This document shows, piece by piece, positions 46,871 to 56,394 of a stretch of 64,000 nucleotides of DNA (the stretch's first letter is position 1; each line of letters opens with the position of its first letter). The stretch is from Streptomyces flavofungini. Lineage in GTDB: Bacteria > Actinomycetota > Actinomycetes > Streptomycetales > Streptomycetaceae. Where the stretch lies: assembly GCF_014650815.1 (NCBI RefSeq), contig NZ_BMVR01000017.1:141792-205791 (forward strand). Reading direction: 5' to 3'. The translations under genes were made by a program, and so were the position numbers. The notes below the pieces were generated by a model that did no database searches, was not told the DNA's origin, and saw nothing but the letters and a program-made list of their open reading frames with translations.

Positions 46871-47150
46871 CGAGGTCGGGCTCCTGTCGGCCGCGCTGGC
46901 CATGGATGAGCTGATGGAGGGCAGCGGCGTGCCCTACCGGGCACTGGCTCTGCCGTTCTTCGTGGAGAACTTGCTCCGTCAGGCCCAGCCGATGGCAGAG
47001 CGAGGGGCGTTCTCCATGGCGAACGCCGCAGACCGGCCACTGCTGACCGTCGCCCCCCCGGGACGTTGCCGTCGGCGTGGCAGCACTCCTGCTGAACCTG
47101 ACTCGTCGAAGTCCCCCAGTCACGGCGGTCGATGAGAGGTCCGAGTGTGT
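46871..47150 (+). pseudogene. remnant of an NmrA-like NAD(P)-binding protein
   Basis: LLSAALAMDELMEGSGVPYR and ALPFFVENLLRQAQPM are typical of the middle of NmrA/SDR-like proteins. After a frameshift at a C-run near 47055, DVAVGVAALLLNLT continues the homology. The N-terminal Rossmann motif and the C-terminus are missing. Confidence 0.45.
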
Positions 47151-47201
47151 GTCGGCTCGGAGGCGGCGCCGGGTTGGTGCGCGGAGCGCGGGACGCACGA
47201 A

Positions 47202-47237
47202 GCGGGCCCGGACATCCCCCTTCGTGTCCGGACCCGC
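47202..47237 (-). terminator. hairpin after the small secreted protein gene
   Basis: 13-bp arms with one mismatch around a 10-base loop, 17 bases beyond the stop of the minus-strand gene 47255-47776. Confidence 0.6.
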
Positions 47238-47254
47238 GCGCCTCGACGGTCAGG

Positions 47255-47776
47255 TCAGCACCTGCCGCCAACCCGGCCGTTGCGGACCTTCACCAGCTTT
47301 CCCGGGTAGCTCCAGGTCACCTTCTTGGACTTGTGCTTCTTCACGGTCACGCACCGGTCCGGATTGCGCTTGATCTCCAGGTGATAGGTGAACTTGCGGC
47401 CGCACGTGTTCTTGAGGGTGAGCTTGTCGGTATAGCCCCAGGTGTTCAGCTTCCCGTGCCGCGCGCAGCCGCGTACCTTCCCGCTCCCGCGCTTCTTCCA
47501 CGGGATGCTCGCACGGGGTTCAGCCTGGCCCGACACCGACTGCTGGCCCGCAGGCCGCACACCGGCCCGGTCCGGACCCTGACCCGTCAGGTGGGCAGGC
47601 GAGGCGTCCGATGCGTAGCCCGCCCAGGGAGCCTTGACCTCACCCCCTGCCGGAGCCGGCGCGGAGGTCCCGACTCGATCCGAAGCCGGTGCCGCGGGAG
47701 CAGTGGGTGCCGCGCCCAGCATGACTGCCGTGCTCAGTGACGCCGCGCCGAGGGATACGGCGAGCTTGTGCCTCAT
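47255..47776 (-). CDS. small secreted basic protein, Cys-ended
   Basis: 173 aa from ATG 47776 with GGAGA upstream. Signal peptide MRHKLAVSLGAASLSTAVML... to ~residue 29, then a disordered Pro/Ala/Gly region (30-90), then a basic domain of ~80 residues with cysteines at GCARHG, NTCGRK, DRCVTV and a terminal GGRC. Four Cys could make two disulfides. KKHKSKKVTW is strongly basic. Unknown family. Architecture is like the proteins at 57238 and 60091, though sequence similarity is not obvious. Divergent from the HTH-STAND-WD40 gene. Confidence 0.7.
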   Translation of the reverse strand: MRHKLAVSLGAASLSTAVMLGAAPTAPAAPASDRVGTSAPAPAGGEVKAPWAGYASDASPAHLTGQGPDRAGVRPAGQQSVSGQAEPRASIPWKKRGSGKVRGCARHGKLNTWGYTDKLTLKNTCGRKFTYHLEIKRNPDRCVTVKKHKSKKVTWSYPGKLVKVRNGRVGGRC

Positions 47777-48028
47777 ACGAGGTCTCCGTCCTTGAGTGGA
47801 AACTGCGCCGGCGCCGCGTCCCCTTCCGACCGCATGCAGCGGTGCCGGCGCCGGCCGTGCCCTAGTGATTTCAGTGGCCGGATCGTTGTCTCGCAGCCCG
47901 TGTTCGTGCTGGTAGACAAAAGACGGGGTGCGGGGTCGGGGGCCGGGAGTTGGCTCGCGGGTGCCTTCTCGGGCCGTGGTTGCTGTGTTGGGCTGGGCAG
48001 CCGTACGTCGACGGGGAGGCTGAGCTGG

Positions 48029-51000
48029 GTGGGACGTAGAGAGAAACCGATCGATCCCGGGGCGGGGCCCGTGCAGCGATTCGCGTTCGCGTTGCGCAAG
48101 CTGCGGGGGGAGGCGGGAACTCCGACCTACCGGGCGATGGCCGATACGGCGGCGTACTCGGTCGCTGCCCTGGCACGCGCGGCGGCGGGGGAGTCACTGC
48201 CGTCCCTGCCCCTGACGCGGGCCTATGTGACGGCATGCGGCGGGGACTTGGCGGACTGGGAGCGGCGATGGCACGCAGCCCGCGACGAGGAGGAGCGGGC
48301 TGTTCAGTCCCGGGCCATGGACGAGGAATCGGCGGATTCGCCCTACCGGGGCCTGGCCCGGTTCGAACCCGGCGACCAGGCGCGGTTCTTCGGCCGTACC
48401 CGGCTGATGGACAGCCTCACCGCCCAGGTCCAGGCCCGCCGGTGCGTGGTGGTCCTCGGCCCCTCGGGCAGCGGAAAGTCCTCCCTTCTGCGCGCCGGAC
48501 TCATCCCCCGACTGCAGAACACCAAGGACCCAGAGCTACGCCCGGCGGCGATCCGCATCCTCACCCCCGGCCCGCGGCCGGTGCACGATCATGAGGAACT
48601 GTTCGTCCCGGCCGGGGGAGGGGGAGACACGTGGCTGTTGGTGGACCAGTTCGAGGAGACCTTCACCCTGTGCCACGACGCCGCGCAGCGCCGGGAGTTC
48701 GTCAGGCTGCTGCTGTCGGCTCGCGAACCCGGGAGCCGGCTGCGGGTGGTGCTCGCAGTACGGGCGGACTTCTATGGGCGCTGCCTGGAGTACGAGGGTC
48801 TTGCCGGGGTACTCGGCGAGGCGAGTCTGCCCGTCGGCCCCATGACACCGGACGAGCTGCGCGACGTCATCGTCAAACCCGCGGCCGCCGAAGGGCTGAT
48901 CGTGGAACGGGCCCTGACCGCCCGCCTCATCGAGGAGACGGACGGGGAACCCGGCGGACTGCCCCTGCTGTCGCACACACTCCTGGAGACCTGGCGCCGC
49001 CGCCGCGGCCGCACCTTGACCCTGGAGGGCTACGAAGCCGCAGGCGGCATCCACGGCGCCATCGCCCAGACCGCCGAAGACCTCTACGCCCGACTCTCCG
49101 CGCCCCAGGCCGAGGCGGCCCGCCGCGTCCTGCTGCGCCTGATCACCCCGGGCGAAGGCTCGCAGGACACCCGCCGCCCCGTCGACCGGGCGGAGCTCGC
49201 CACCGCCGACGGCACCGAGCCGGACCTCCAGACCGTGCTGGACCCCCTGGCCCGCGCCCGGCTGGTCACCCTCGACGACACTGCCGTCGAGATCGCCCAC
49301 GAAGCCCTCATCACCGCCTGGCCGAGGCTGCGCCGGTGGATCGAGGAGGACCGCGACACCCTGCGCACGCTGCGCCGGCTCACCGAGGCCGCCCAGGTCT
49401 GGAGCGACCTCGACCATGATCCCGGTGCGCTGTACCGGGGGACCCGCCTGGCCGCGGCCGAGGAAGCCTTCGCCACCCCCGCCGCCAGCAGCGCTCTCAC
49501 CCCGCGGGAACGGGACTTCCTCACCGCCAGCAGCACCGCCCGTGACCGCGAACGGCGCGCTGCGGCACGCATCACCCGGCGCCTGCGCCAGTTCACCGGC
49601 ACGCTGTCGGTCCTGCTCGTCCTCGCCCTCACCGCGGGCTTGATCGCGTGGGACCAGTACCGCAGCAGCGAGCAGCAGCGACACGAGGCGGTCACGGCTC
49701 GGCAGGCGGCCCAGTCCCGGCAGTACGCCGCACAGGCGGGTGAGCTGCGCGACCAGCAGCCCGAGGCGGCGGCGCTGACCGCGCTGAAGGGCTACCAGGT
49801 GGCGCACACCGTCGAGGCCAGGGGCAGCCTGCTCAGCGCGCACGCCGCCTACCGCGCCAACCAGCTCACCGGCCACGCCGCGGAGGTGCTCGCGGTGGCC
49901 TATTCACCCGACGGCCGAGTGATCGCCACCGGCAGCGAGGACCGTACCGTCAAGTTGTGGGATGCGGCCGACCACCACCTGCTCGGCACGCTCACCGGAC
50001 ACGTCGACAAGGTGTACACGCTCGCCTTCAGCCCTGACGGCCGCACGCTCGCCACCGCCGGTGACGACCGCGTCGTGCGGCTGTGGGATCTGCGGACCCG
50101 CCGCACCACCGCCACCTTCACCGGGCTCAAGACCCGGGTGACGTCCATGGCGTTCTCTGCGGACGGCCGGACCCTGGCCAGCAGCAACGGGAGGAGCGCG
50201 GTGCGGCTGTGGGACGTGAAGGCCCGGCGCGCGGCCGCCGACCTCACCGGGCACACCGGGTATGTGGTGGCGGTGGCCTTCTCGCCCGACGGCCGCTTCC
50301 TGGCCAGCGCCGGGGAGGACTCCACGATCCGGCTGTGGGACATGGCGACGCGGCGGACCACCGCCGTGCTCACCGGCCACAACCGGCCGGTCATCGCCCT
50401 CGCCTTCAGCCCCGATGGCCGCACCCTCGCCAGCGGGGCCACTGACAGCACCGTGCGGCTGTGGGACGTCGCCGCCCGCCGCACCACCGCCACCCTCTCC
50501 ACCGGCGCCAACGCGTTGGCTTTCGCGTCCGACGGCCGCACCCTGGCCGCCGGCAGCGCCCGTGGCTCCGTGCGGCTGTGGGACACCAAGACCCGCCAGA
50601 GCACGGCCTCCTTCGGTGCGAGCATCCTGGGCGCGAGCGCGCTCGCCTTCGCCTCGGACGGCCGTACTCTGGCCGCCCCGTCCGACGGTGACACCGCGAC
50701 GGTGCGGCTGTGGGACGTGGCCGCGCGGCGGAACAAGGCCACGCTCGGCGGACGCGGGGACGCGGTGCGCTCGGTGGCCTTCGCCCCGGACGGCCGCACC
50801 TTCGCCACCGTCGAAGGACCATTGGGACGCCAGGCCGACAAAACACTGCGCCTGTGGTCCGCGCGCAGGCCACGTCCTCTGCGTACCCTCGCCACCTCCC
50901 TCGGGCTCACGTCCGGCCTGACGTTCTCCCCCGACGGACGTCTGATCGCCACCGTGCACCAGAGGGATGGCACACGGTTGTGGGACACCGCGACCGGGCG

Positions 51001-51736
51001 GGCCGTGGCCACGCTCAAAGGCGACACCGGAACCATCAGGCAAGCGGCCTTCTCCCCGGACGGGAAGACGCTCGCCACCGCGGCCGACGACCGCACAGTG
51101 CGGCTGTGGGACGTGGCCACCCACCGGACCAGAGCTGTGCTGTCCGGTCGGATCGGTGGGCTGGCCACCATCAACTACTCACCCGACGGCCGCACGATAG
51201 CCGTCACCTACAACGGCAGGGACCCCGGAACCCGCACTACGGTGAGGCTGTGGGACGTGGCCACCCACCGCTGGGCGGCAACCTTCTCCGCAGGCGCCCT
51301 CGCCACCTTCACAGCGGCCTTCTCGCCGGACGGCAAGACACTCGCCACCGCCGGAGCGAACTCCGTCGTCCGCCTGTGGGATGTGTCCTCCCGCCGCGAG
51401 GTCGGCACCTTCAAGGGCCACTCCAACGGCATCTCCTCGGTGGCCTTCAGCCCCGACGGGCGCACTCTGGCCAGCGGGAGCTTCGACCACACCGTCCGCT
51501 TGTGGTCCGTCGCCACGCGACGGACCACAGCCGTCCTCAGCGGCCACAAGGAATGGGTGTGGACCGTGGGATTCAGCCCCGACGGGAAACGTCTGGCCAC
51601 CCTGAGCTCCGAAGGATCGGCCCGGCTGTGGGACACCGACGCGGACCGGGCGGCCACGGACATCTGCGCGTTGGCCCACAGCAACCACTGGAGGCAACGG
51701 CTCGGTGGGCAGCCGAAGGCCTCGCCCTGCGACTGA
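48029..51736 (+). CDS. HTH-nSTAND1-transmembrane-WD40 protein with 14 WD repeats
   Basis: 1235 aa. GTG 48029 is chosen with GGGGAGG 9 bases upstream; the frame is open further 5' without a good site. Residues ~1-85 are a helical HTH-like region (PVQRFAFALRKLRGEAGTPT, ALARAAAGESLPSLPLTRAY). SPYRGLARFEPGDQARFFGR opens nSTAND1. Walker A GPSGSGKSS is at 144-152 and Walker B WLLVDQFEE at 201-209. A membrane span (TLSVLLVLALTAGLIAW) lies near 525-541. From ~613 to 1225 there are 14 WD40 repeats (GRTLASGS...VRLWD), enough for two seven-bladed propellers. This is a common Streptomyces architecture thought to be a ligand-gated signalling ATPase. The output is unknown. Confidence 0.88.
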   Translation: MGRREKPIDPGAGPVQRFAFALRKLRGEAGTPTYRAMADTAAYSVAALARAAAGESLPSLPLTRAYVTACGGDLADWERRWHAARDEEERAVQSRAMDEESADSPYRGLARFEPGDQARFFGRTRLMDSLTAQVQARRCVVVLGPSGSGKSSLLRAGLIPRLQNTKDPELRPAAIRILTPGPRPVHDHEELFVPAGGGGDTWLLVDQFEETFTLCHDAAQRREFVRLLLSAREPGSRLRVVLAVRADFYGRCLEYEGLAGVLGEASLPVGPMTPDELRDVIVKPAAAEGLIVERALTARLIEETDGEPGGLPLLSHTLLETWRRRRGRTLTLEGYEAAGGIHGAIAQTAEDLYARLSAPQAEAARRVLLRLITPGEGSQDTRRPVDRAELATADGTEPDLQTVLDPLARARLVTLDDTAVEIAHEALITAWPRLRRWIEEDRDTLRTLRRLTEAAQVWSDLDHDPGALYRGTRLAAAEEAFATPAASSALTPRERDFLTASSTARDRERRAAARITRRLRQFTGTLSVLLVLALTAGLIAWDQYRSSEQQRHEAVTARQAAQSRQYAAQAGELRDQQPEAAALTALKGYQVAHTVEARGSLLSAHAAYRANQLTGHAAEVLAVAYSPDGRVIATGSEDRTVKLWDAADHHLLGTLTGHVDKVYTLAFSPDGRTLATAGDDRVVRLWDLRTRRTTATFTGLKTRVTSMAFSADGRTLASSNGRSAVRLWDVKARRAAADLTGHTGYVVAVAFSPDGRFLASAGEDSTIRLWDMATRRTTAVLTGHNRPVIALAFSPDGRTLASGATDSTVRLWDVAARRTTATLSTGANALAFASDGRTLAAGSARGSVRLWDTKTRQSTASFGASILGASALAFASDGRTLAAPSDGDTATVRLWDVAARRNKATLGGRGDAVRSVAFAPDGRTFATVEGPLGRQADKTLRLWSARRPRPLRTLATSLGLTSGLTFSPDGRLIATVHQRDGTRLWDTATGRAVATLKGDTGTIRQAAFSPDGKTLATAADDRTVRLWDVATHRTRAVLSGRIGGLATINYSPDGRTIAVTYNGRDPGTRTTVRLWDVATHRWAATFSAGALATFTAAFSPDGKTLATAGANSVVRLWDVSSRREVGTFKGHSNGISSVAFSPDGRTLASGSFDHTVRLWSVATRRTTAVLSGHKEWVWTVGFSPDGKRLATLSSEGSARLWDTDADRAATDICALAHSNHWRQRLGGQPKASPCD

Positions 51737-51844
51737 ACTTGCCCTCCCCGCGGGCGGTACCCACGGCGGGTCGCCCGCCGGGCGGAGCGGTTGGTGATCG
51801 GCCAGCGGTATGGCAGGGCGGCGAGCATGCCCGGCGCGGAGGCG

Positions 51845-52438
51845 CTATGACTCGCCGGTGATCCTGGCCGAGCCGATCGTCGCCGCGACGATCTCCCTGG
51901 CGGCGGTCCGGGTCGACGAGCTGGAGTTCAAGCTGTTCAGCGATGCCTGGTTGAGCGCGTGGACGACGAACTCGTAGGTGTTCACCGTCGAGGGCGAGCA
52001 CGGTCCCTGGTAGCCGTAGAGGCTCGCGCTGCCACGGTAGTAGACCTGCCTGGCTCCCACCGGGGTCGAGGGCCGGTACACATGGTCGACGTTCTGGGGG
52101 AGCGAGGTCGCGCTCGCCGGGATGTCGTAGATGACCCAGTGGATGAGGTGGGAGTTGTCGAGATCGCGCATGACGATCGCGTAGCTCTTGGCGGCGGTCG
52201 GAGCGCCCGCCCAGGTCAAGGGAGGAGATTCGTTCCTCTTGCCGGGATCGCTTCCGCCACCGCTGGTGCACTCGTGGACCTTGGGGATGACGCCGCCGTC
52301 GGCGAAGGCGGTGCTGGACAGGGTGAACGCGCTCCGGGCTGCCGACGGCGTCGACGAGGTCGCCGAGGCAGTGGTCGGCGCGAGGCCGACGGGCCCGGTG
52401 ATGAGCAGAGCGCAAAGCGCAGTTCGTGCACTTCTCAC
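51845..52438 (-). CDS. secreted PEBP/YbhB-family (Raf kinase inhibitor-like) protein
   Basis: 197 aa from GTG 52438, with GGGAG upstream. The signal peptide ends near TTASA. The fold markers are FTLSSTAFADGGVIPKVHEC, NESPPLTWAGAPTAAKSYAI, DLDNSHLIHWVIYDIPAS and a late YGYQGPCSP segment. PEBP-like proteins have an anion-binding pocket with conserved Asp/His; bacterial roles are mostly undefined. A single transcription unit convergent with the WD40 gene. Confidence 0.85.
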   Translation of the reverse strand: MRSARTALCALLITGPVGLAPTTASATSSTPSAARSAFTLSSTAFADGGVIPKVHECTSGGGSDPGKRNESPPLTWAGAPTAAKSYAIVMRDLDNSHLIHWVIYDIPASATSLPQNVDHVYRPSTPVGARQVYYRGSASLYGYQGPCSPSTVNTYEFVVHALNQASLNSLNSSSSTRTAAREIVAATIGSARITGES

Positions 52439-52540
52439 GGGACGCTCCCGAGGATATGTGTGGTCGCTTAGGTGTCCGTGGCGCGAGCGTGGTGTTCGTG
52501 CGATGGAGTCAACGTATGCACCGTGGTTTCTGATGTCATG

Positions 52541-53062
52541 TCACTTATTGACCCGATCGATGTACTTCTCTCGCCTTCGGTCTGTCGTCTTGGACGGGAC
52601 TGCCAATTGAGGGCGTTGGCCGCGCTCGGTCAGCAGCATGACGGCGGTGAGTACGACGAGAGCGGCCGCCGATACGTGAATGCTCAGGGCTGTGGTGTAC
52701 GTGCCGCCATGGGTGAGGACCGTGAGCGCGTCGCCGAGCGGAATGATGGCGTCTATGAGGACGACCCAGCCGAGCGTCCGCCGCTGCCCGATCATGAGCA
52801 GCAGGAACACGGTGGCCGCCACCGCGATGTCGCGTACGCCCTTCACGGCGAAGTAGCCGTCGGCGTTCCCCTCCGGCCAGGGGGTGATCCCGAATCCGGC
52901 GGGTGCGCCGTCAGGGTTCAGAAGGAAGTTGAGCCCGAAGAACAGAACCGTGGCGCCGGTGAGTACGGCAAGGGCCGTGGTGAGGTGACGCCTTTTCACG
53001 GAGCCTCCCAGAGGGAGGGCAGGGGCTGCGGGGTCACGCGGGAACGGCACACGTGTGGTCAT
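52541..53062 (-). CDS. DUF4267-like small membrane protein
   Basis: 173 aa from ATG 53062 with GGAGG 7 bases upstream; GTG 52999 with GGGAGG is an equal alternative giving 152 aa. Four hydrophobic segments: TALAVLTGATVLFFGLNFLL, FAVKGVRDIAVAATVFLLLM, LGWVVLIDAIIPLGDALTVL, ALSIHVSAAALVVLTAVMLL. This matches the DUF4267 pattern. It overlaps the stop of the upstream membrane-protein gene by 29 bases, so both belong to one operon under the divergent TetR. Confidence 0.75.
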   Translation of the reverse strand: MTTRVPFPRDPAAPALPLGGSVKRRHLTTALAVLTGATVLFFGLNFLLNPDGAPAGFGITPWPEGNADGYFAVKGVRDIAVAATVFLLLMIGQRRTLGWVVLIDAIIPLGDALTVLTHGGTYTTALSIHVSAAALVVLTAVMLLTERGQRPQLAVPSKTTDRRREKYIDRVNK

Positions 53063-53762
53063 GGGGGGTCCTCCGGACCGAGGGAGTGGGTTTCTGCCGG
53101 ATCAGGGTGATGCCGTACGCGACGATCCAGACGACCCACATCAGCCAGCCGACGAGACCCAGGAGGCCCAGGGTGCCGTCGGCGATGACCCAACGGGCGA
53201 GGGTGGCGGAACTGAACTGCAGTGCGGCGGCGAGTAGTCCCAGGGTGCCGTGCCACGGCCGGATCAGGCCCGTGCGCAGACCTCCGACGGACAGGCCGAG
53301 AAGGGCGAGCGCCAGGAACGTTCCGTTGAGGGTGAACACCGCATCGTGCAGCGCCCAGAGCGCCGCGGTCGCGGAGGGGTCGTGCGGGGCTGTCGAGACC
53401 AGTGCGAGGCGGGTCGCGATGACCCCGGCGAAGGTGACGTTCTGAAGGGCCAGACCGGCGAGTCCGAGCAGCGACCACGCCTCGTTGCGATCGCGCTCGG
53501 ACCGCCGCAGCGCGACGAGCGCGCCGGCGCCGAACAACGTGGCCAGGATCCAGGCGGCGGGGGCCAGTGCGGAGCCGATGCCGACGGCCGTGCCCTCCGT
53601 GGCGAAGAACTCGGTGACCTTGCCGGTCTCTGCGCCGGTGAGGGGCAGTCCGGCGGGCACCATCACCACGTTGCTGAGGGTGATCATGGCGGCGAAGCCG
53701 ATGGCCGCCATGCCCCCGATGCGGGAGAAGCCGACGGTGGCTAACTTGGATTGCTGTGACAT
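53034..53762 (-). CDS. integral membrane protein, TetR-linked
   Basis: 242 aa from ATG 53762 (MSQQSKLATVGFSRIGGMAA). No ribosome site precedes it, but TATAAT lies ~9 bases upstream, so the message may be leaderless. Six or so hydrophobic helices, including LALQNVTFAGVIATRLALV and LIGWLMW-like segments near the C-terminus. No catalytic motif; resembles DUF4386-type membrane proteins. Divergent from tetR at 53803. Confidence 0.65.
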   Translation of the reverse strand: MSQQSKLATVGFSRIGGMAAIGFAAMITLSNVVMVPAGLPLTGAETGKVTEFFATEGTAVGIGSALAPAAWILATLFGAGALVALRRSERDRNEAWSLLGLAGLALQNVTFAGVIATRLALVSTAPHDPSATAALWALHDAVFTLNGTFLALALLGLSVGGLRTGLIRPWHGTLGLLAAALQFSSATLARWVIADGTLGLLGLVGWLMWVVWIVAYGITLIRQKPTPSVRRTPHDHTCAVPA

Positions 53763-53802
53763 ATATTGATTATAAGCAGCGTAAACCCAGAGGGGGCAAG
53801 GC

Positions 53803-54429
53803 ATGAGCGAAGAGCAGGACCGACGTCGCTACGACTCACTGCGTCGCACGACGCAGGCACGGGAGACCCGGGCCGAGATCGCCCGCGCCGCGCGCCGACT
53901 CTTCGACTCCCAGGGCTGGGCGGGAACGACCGTGCGCGAGGTGGCGCGCGAGGCGGGAGTCTCCGTGCCCACGGTCTACGCGACGTACAGGAACAAGGCC
54001 GGGCTGACCCGGGCCGTGGCCGATTCAGCGGATCTGTCCGCCGACGCGCCGCAGATGCTCGCGGAGTTGGAGGCCGCAGGGGCGAACCCCAGGGGTCAGC
54101 TCGCGGCGATGGCCGCCTACGACCGGCGGCTGTTCGAGCGCGCGGGCGACATCATCATGGCGATGCGCGAAGCGGGCCGCAGCGAACCCGAACTCGCCAC
54201 GGCCTACCGCGACGGTCGCGAACGAGGCGACGCGACCCGGGTGCAGGTCTTCTCGTCCTGGCCGGCCGGAACCCTCCGACGCGGCCTCGACCAGCAGTCT
54301 GCCGTGGACATCTACGCGGCCATCTGCAACATCGACGTCTACACCACGCTCACCACCGAACGCGGCTGGCCGCCCAGTCGTATCGAGGAATGGTGGGGGC
54401 AGGCGCTGGCTCGTGAGCTGCTGAGCTAG
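53803..54429 (+). CDS. TetR-family transcriptional regulator
   Basis: 208 aa. ATG 53803 with AGGGGG 6 bases upstream. The N-terminal HTH spans ~20-66: RAEIARAARRLFDSQGWAGT, TVREVAREAGVSVPTVYATY. The C-terminal ligand-binding domain is helical (GQLAAMAAYDRRLFERAGD). It is divergent by 40 bases from the membrane-protein pair, the typical layout of a repressor and its target. Confidence 0.9.
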   Translation: MSEEQDRRRYDSLRRTTQARETRAEIARAARRLFDSQGWAGTTVREVAREAGVSVPTVYATYRNKAGLTRAVADSADLSADAPQMLAELEAAGANPRGQLAAMAAYDRRLFERAGDIIMAMREAGRSEPELATAYRDGRERGDATRVQVFSSWPAGTLRRGLDQQSAVDIYAAICNIDVYTTLTTERGWPPSRIEEWWGQALARELLS

Positions 54430-54797
54430 GCACGCGAGTCCGACTCCACACTCCGCAGGCTCGCGAACGGGCACTGACATTCCAGATTCAGCAGCGGTGC
54501 CGCCAGTGCTGATGCGCCTTCGGACTCAGCCCCCCCACACGGCCCGCCGCTGCGCCGGGGTGTGCCCGATGGAAAGTCCCAGCTGCTCGGCGATCGCGGG
54601 AAGCGAGGGCCATGAAAGTTGGCTGCACGCGGGGAGTCGGGCATGGCCGAGCGCGAGCCGAACGAGAACTTGAAGCGCTTAATGGACGAGACCAGTTGGA
54701 GCGAGACACAGCTAGTGCTGTGACCGCGAACCTTGGCCGGGTTGCTTGTTGTACTGGTTGGGAGCGACGGCCCTTCCAGCCAGCGTGGGGAGGCGGG

Positions 54798-55915
54798 ATG
54801 GCGCAACCGGTCAAGGTCCGCGGACTGTCCGAGCAGGAGGGTCAGAAGCTCCAGCACACCGTGCGGAGGGGCAGTACCGGCTCGGTGAAGTTTCGGCGGG
54901 CGATGCTGCTGGCCTCGGCCGGTGGCAGCACCGTCCCGGTCATCGCACGCCTGGTCCAGGCAGACGAGGCCATCGTCCGCGACGTGATCCACCGCTTCAA
55001 CGAGACCGGGCTCTCATGCCCGGGCCCTCGCTGGGCGGGAGGCCGTCCCCGCCTGCTCAACCGTGACGACGAAGGCTTCGTCGTGGCGACGGCCACCACC
55101 CGCCCCACCGCACTGGGCAAGCCCTTCACCCGCTGGTCGATCCGCAAGCTTGCCGATCACCTGCGACGGAGCGTCACCCAGCCCGTTTGGATCGGCCGCG
55201 AGGCCCTGTGCTGCTTACTGGCCCGCCGCGGGATCTCCTTCCAGCGCACGAAGACCTGGAAGGAGTCCCCGGACCCGGACTTCGACGCCAAGCTGAACCG
55301 GATCGAGTACGCGATCAACGAGCGGCCCGCCCGCACGTTCGCCTCCGACGAGTTCGGGCCACTCGGCATCCGCCCAACCGGCGGCTCCTGCCGGGCCGAG
55401 CGCGGGCGTCCCGAGTGGCTCCCGGCCGCCGACCGTTGCACCCACGGAATCACCTGCTTCCACGGCTGCTACTCCGTCGGCGACGACAGATGTGGGGCAT
55501 CAACCGGCGCCGCAAGGGCATCGGCCACACCTGGGCGGCCATGCGAACGATCCGGGCCGCCCGTCCGGACGGCGCCCCGGTCCTCGTCATCCTCGACAAC
55601 CTCTCCGCCCACACAAACTGGCGGATGAAACGACGGGCGGCCAAGAACAAGGCCGAACTGTGCTTCACCCCGACCTACGCCTCCTGGGCCAACCCCATCG
55701 AGGCCCACTTCGGACCGCTACGGCAGTTCACCCTCGCCAACTCGAACCACCCCAACCACACCGTCCAGACCCGGGCCCTGCACACATACCTCCGCTGGTG
55801 CAACAAGAACGCCCGCCACCCCGACGTCCTGGCCGCCCAACGACGCGAACGCGCCCGCATCCGCAGCGAGAAGGGCATCCGCTGGGGAGGACGCCCCCTG
55901 CAGGGAGCGGCATGA
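54798..55915 (+). pseudogene. IS630-family transposase, frameshifted
   Basis: ATG 54798 with GGGGAGG upstream. HTH region VPVIARLVQADEAIVRDVIHRF; first catalytic region FASDEFGPLGIRP. The frame breaks near 55485 (VGDD | MWGINRRRKG). The second frame supplies VLVILDNLSAHTNW and the third acidic motif ANPIEAHFGPLRQF, ending at 55915. A single one-base indel separates two otherwise complete halves (~370 aa). No slippery heptamer is obvious, so a mutation is more likely than programmed shifting. Confidence 0.8.
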
Positions 55916-55954
55916 TCAAGGCCGGTCGCCTCGTTCGCTCGATGGCGGATGCAG

Positions 55955-56266
55955 TCAACTCGTCAGACGGAAGTGAACGATGGTGACGTCATCGGTCGAC
56001 CTGATGTCGGGATAGTGGAACCGCAGCTTGTCTTGCAGCTCGGCGAGATCGCGAAACCCGTCGGCGACAGCGTCCGCCTCGGTCAACGTGGCAACGCCCT
56101 TGGAAGTGATCTGAGTGACCACACCGGGCAGCACTACCTCGTCGTCCAACTCGAACACCATGTTCACCGGTCCCGTCTCCACTGGGTCTCGGAACCGCAC
56201 CGTGGTCGTCTTCCGCCCAGTGCGTACAGCATCGAGATAGGTGCGATGGAAATACAGAGACTGCAT
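55955..56266 (-). CDS. ASCH-domain protein, passenger of an IS630 element
   Basis: 103 aa from ATG 56266 (MQSLYFHRTYLDAVRTGRKT); upstream in-frame starts are weaker. GRKTTTVRF is the ASCH signature, followed by GPVNMVFELDDEVVLPGVV and a C-terminal VTIVHF strand. ASCH domains resemble PUA folds and bind RNA or modified nucleosides (for example YqfB N4-acetylcytidine amidohydrolase). The Lys/Thr of GRKTTT fit the catalytic Thr-Lys pair of YqfB-like enzymes, but activity is unproved. It lies inside the IS terminal repeats, convergent with the transposase. Confidence 0.8.
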   Translation of the reverse strand: MQSLYFHRTYLDAVRTGRKTTTVRFRDPVETGPVNMVFELDDEVVLPGVVTQITSKGVATLTEADAVADGFRDLAELQDKLRFHYPDIRSTDDVTIVHFRLTS

Positions 56267-56394
56267 CGCGGCCGAGCGCAGCGCGCTGTCGGCCCCCTCG
56301 GATGTCGGCAGATGCATCGTGCTGTCCATCCAGCAGACATTACTCATACACGTCCCCAAGCCGTGCAACCCGGTGAACCTTGCCGGTCACAGCA

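Noticed and set aside
48536..49876. Minus-strand open frame of 446 codons inside the HTH-STAND gene
   Set aside because: Antisense shadow, rich in Gly/Arg/Val repeats with no domain.
54430..54714. Minus-strand peptide FPAIAEQLGLSIGHTPAQRR
   Set aside because: Looks vaguely HTH-like but has no start, context or length; not enough to call a remnant.
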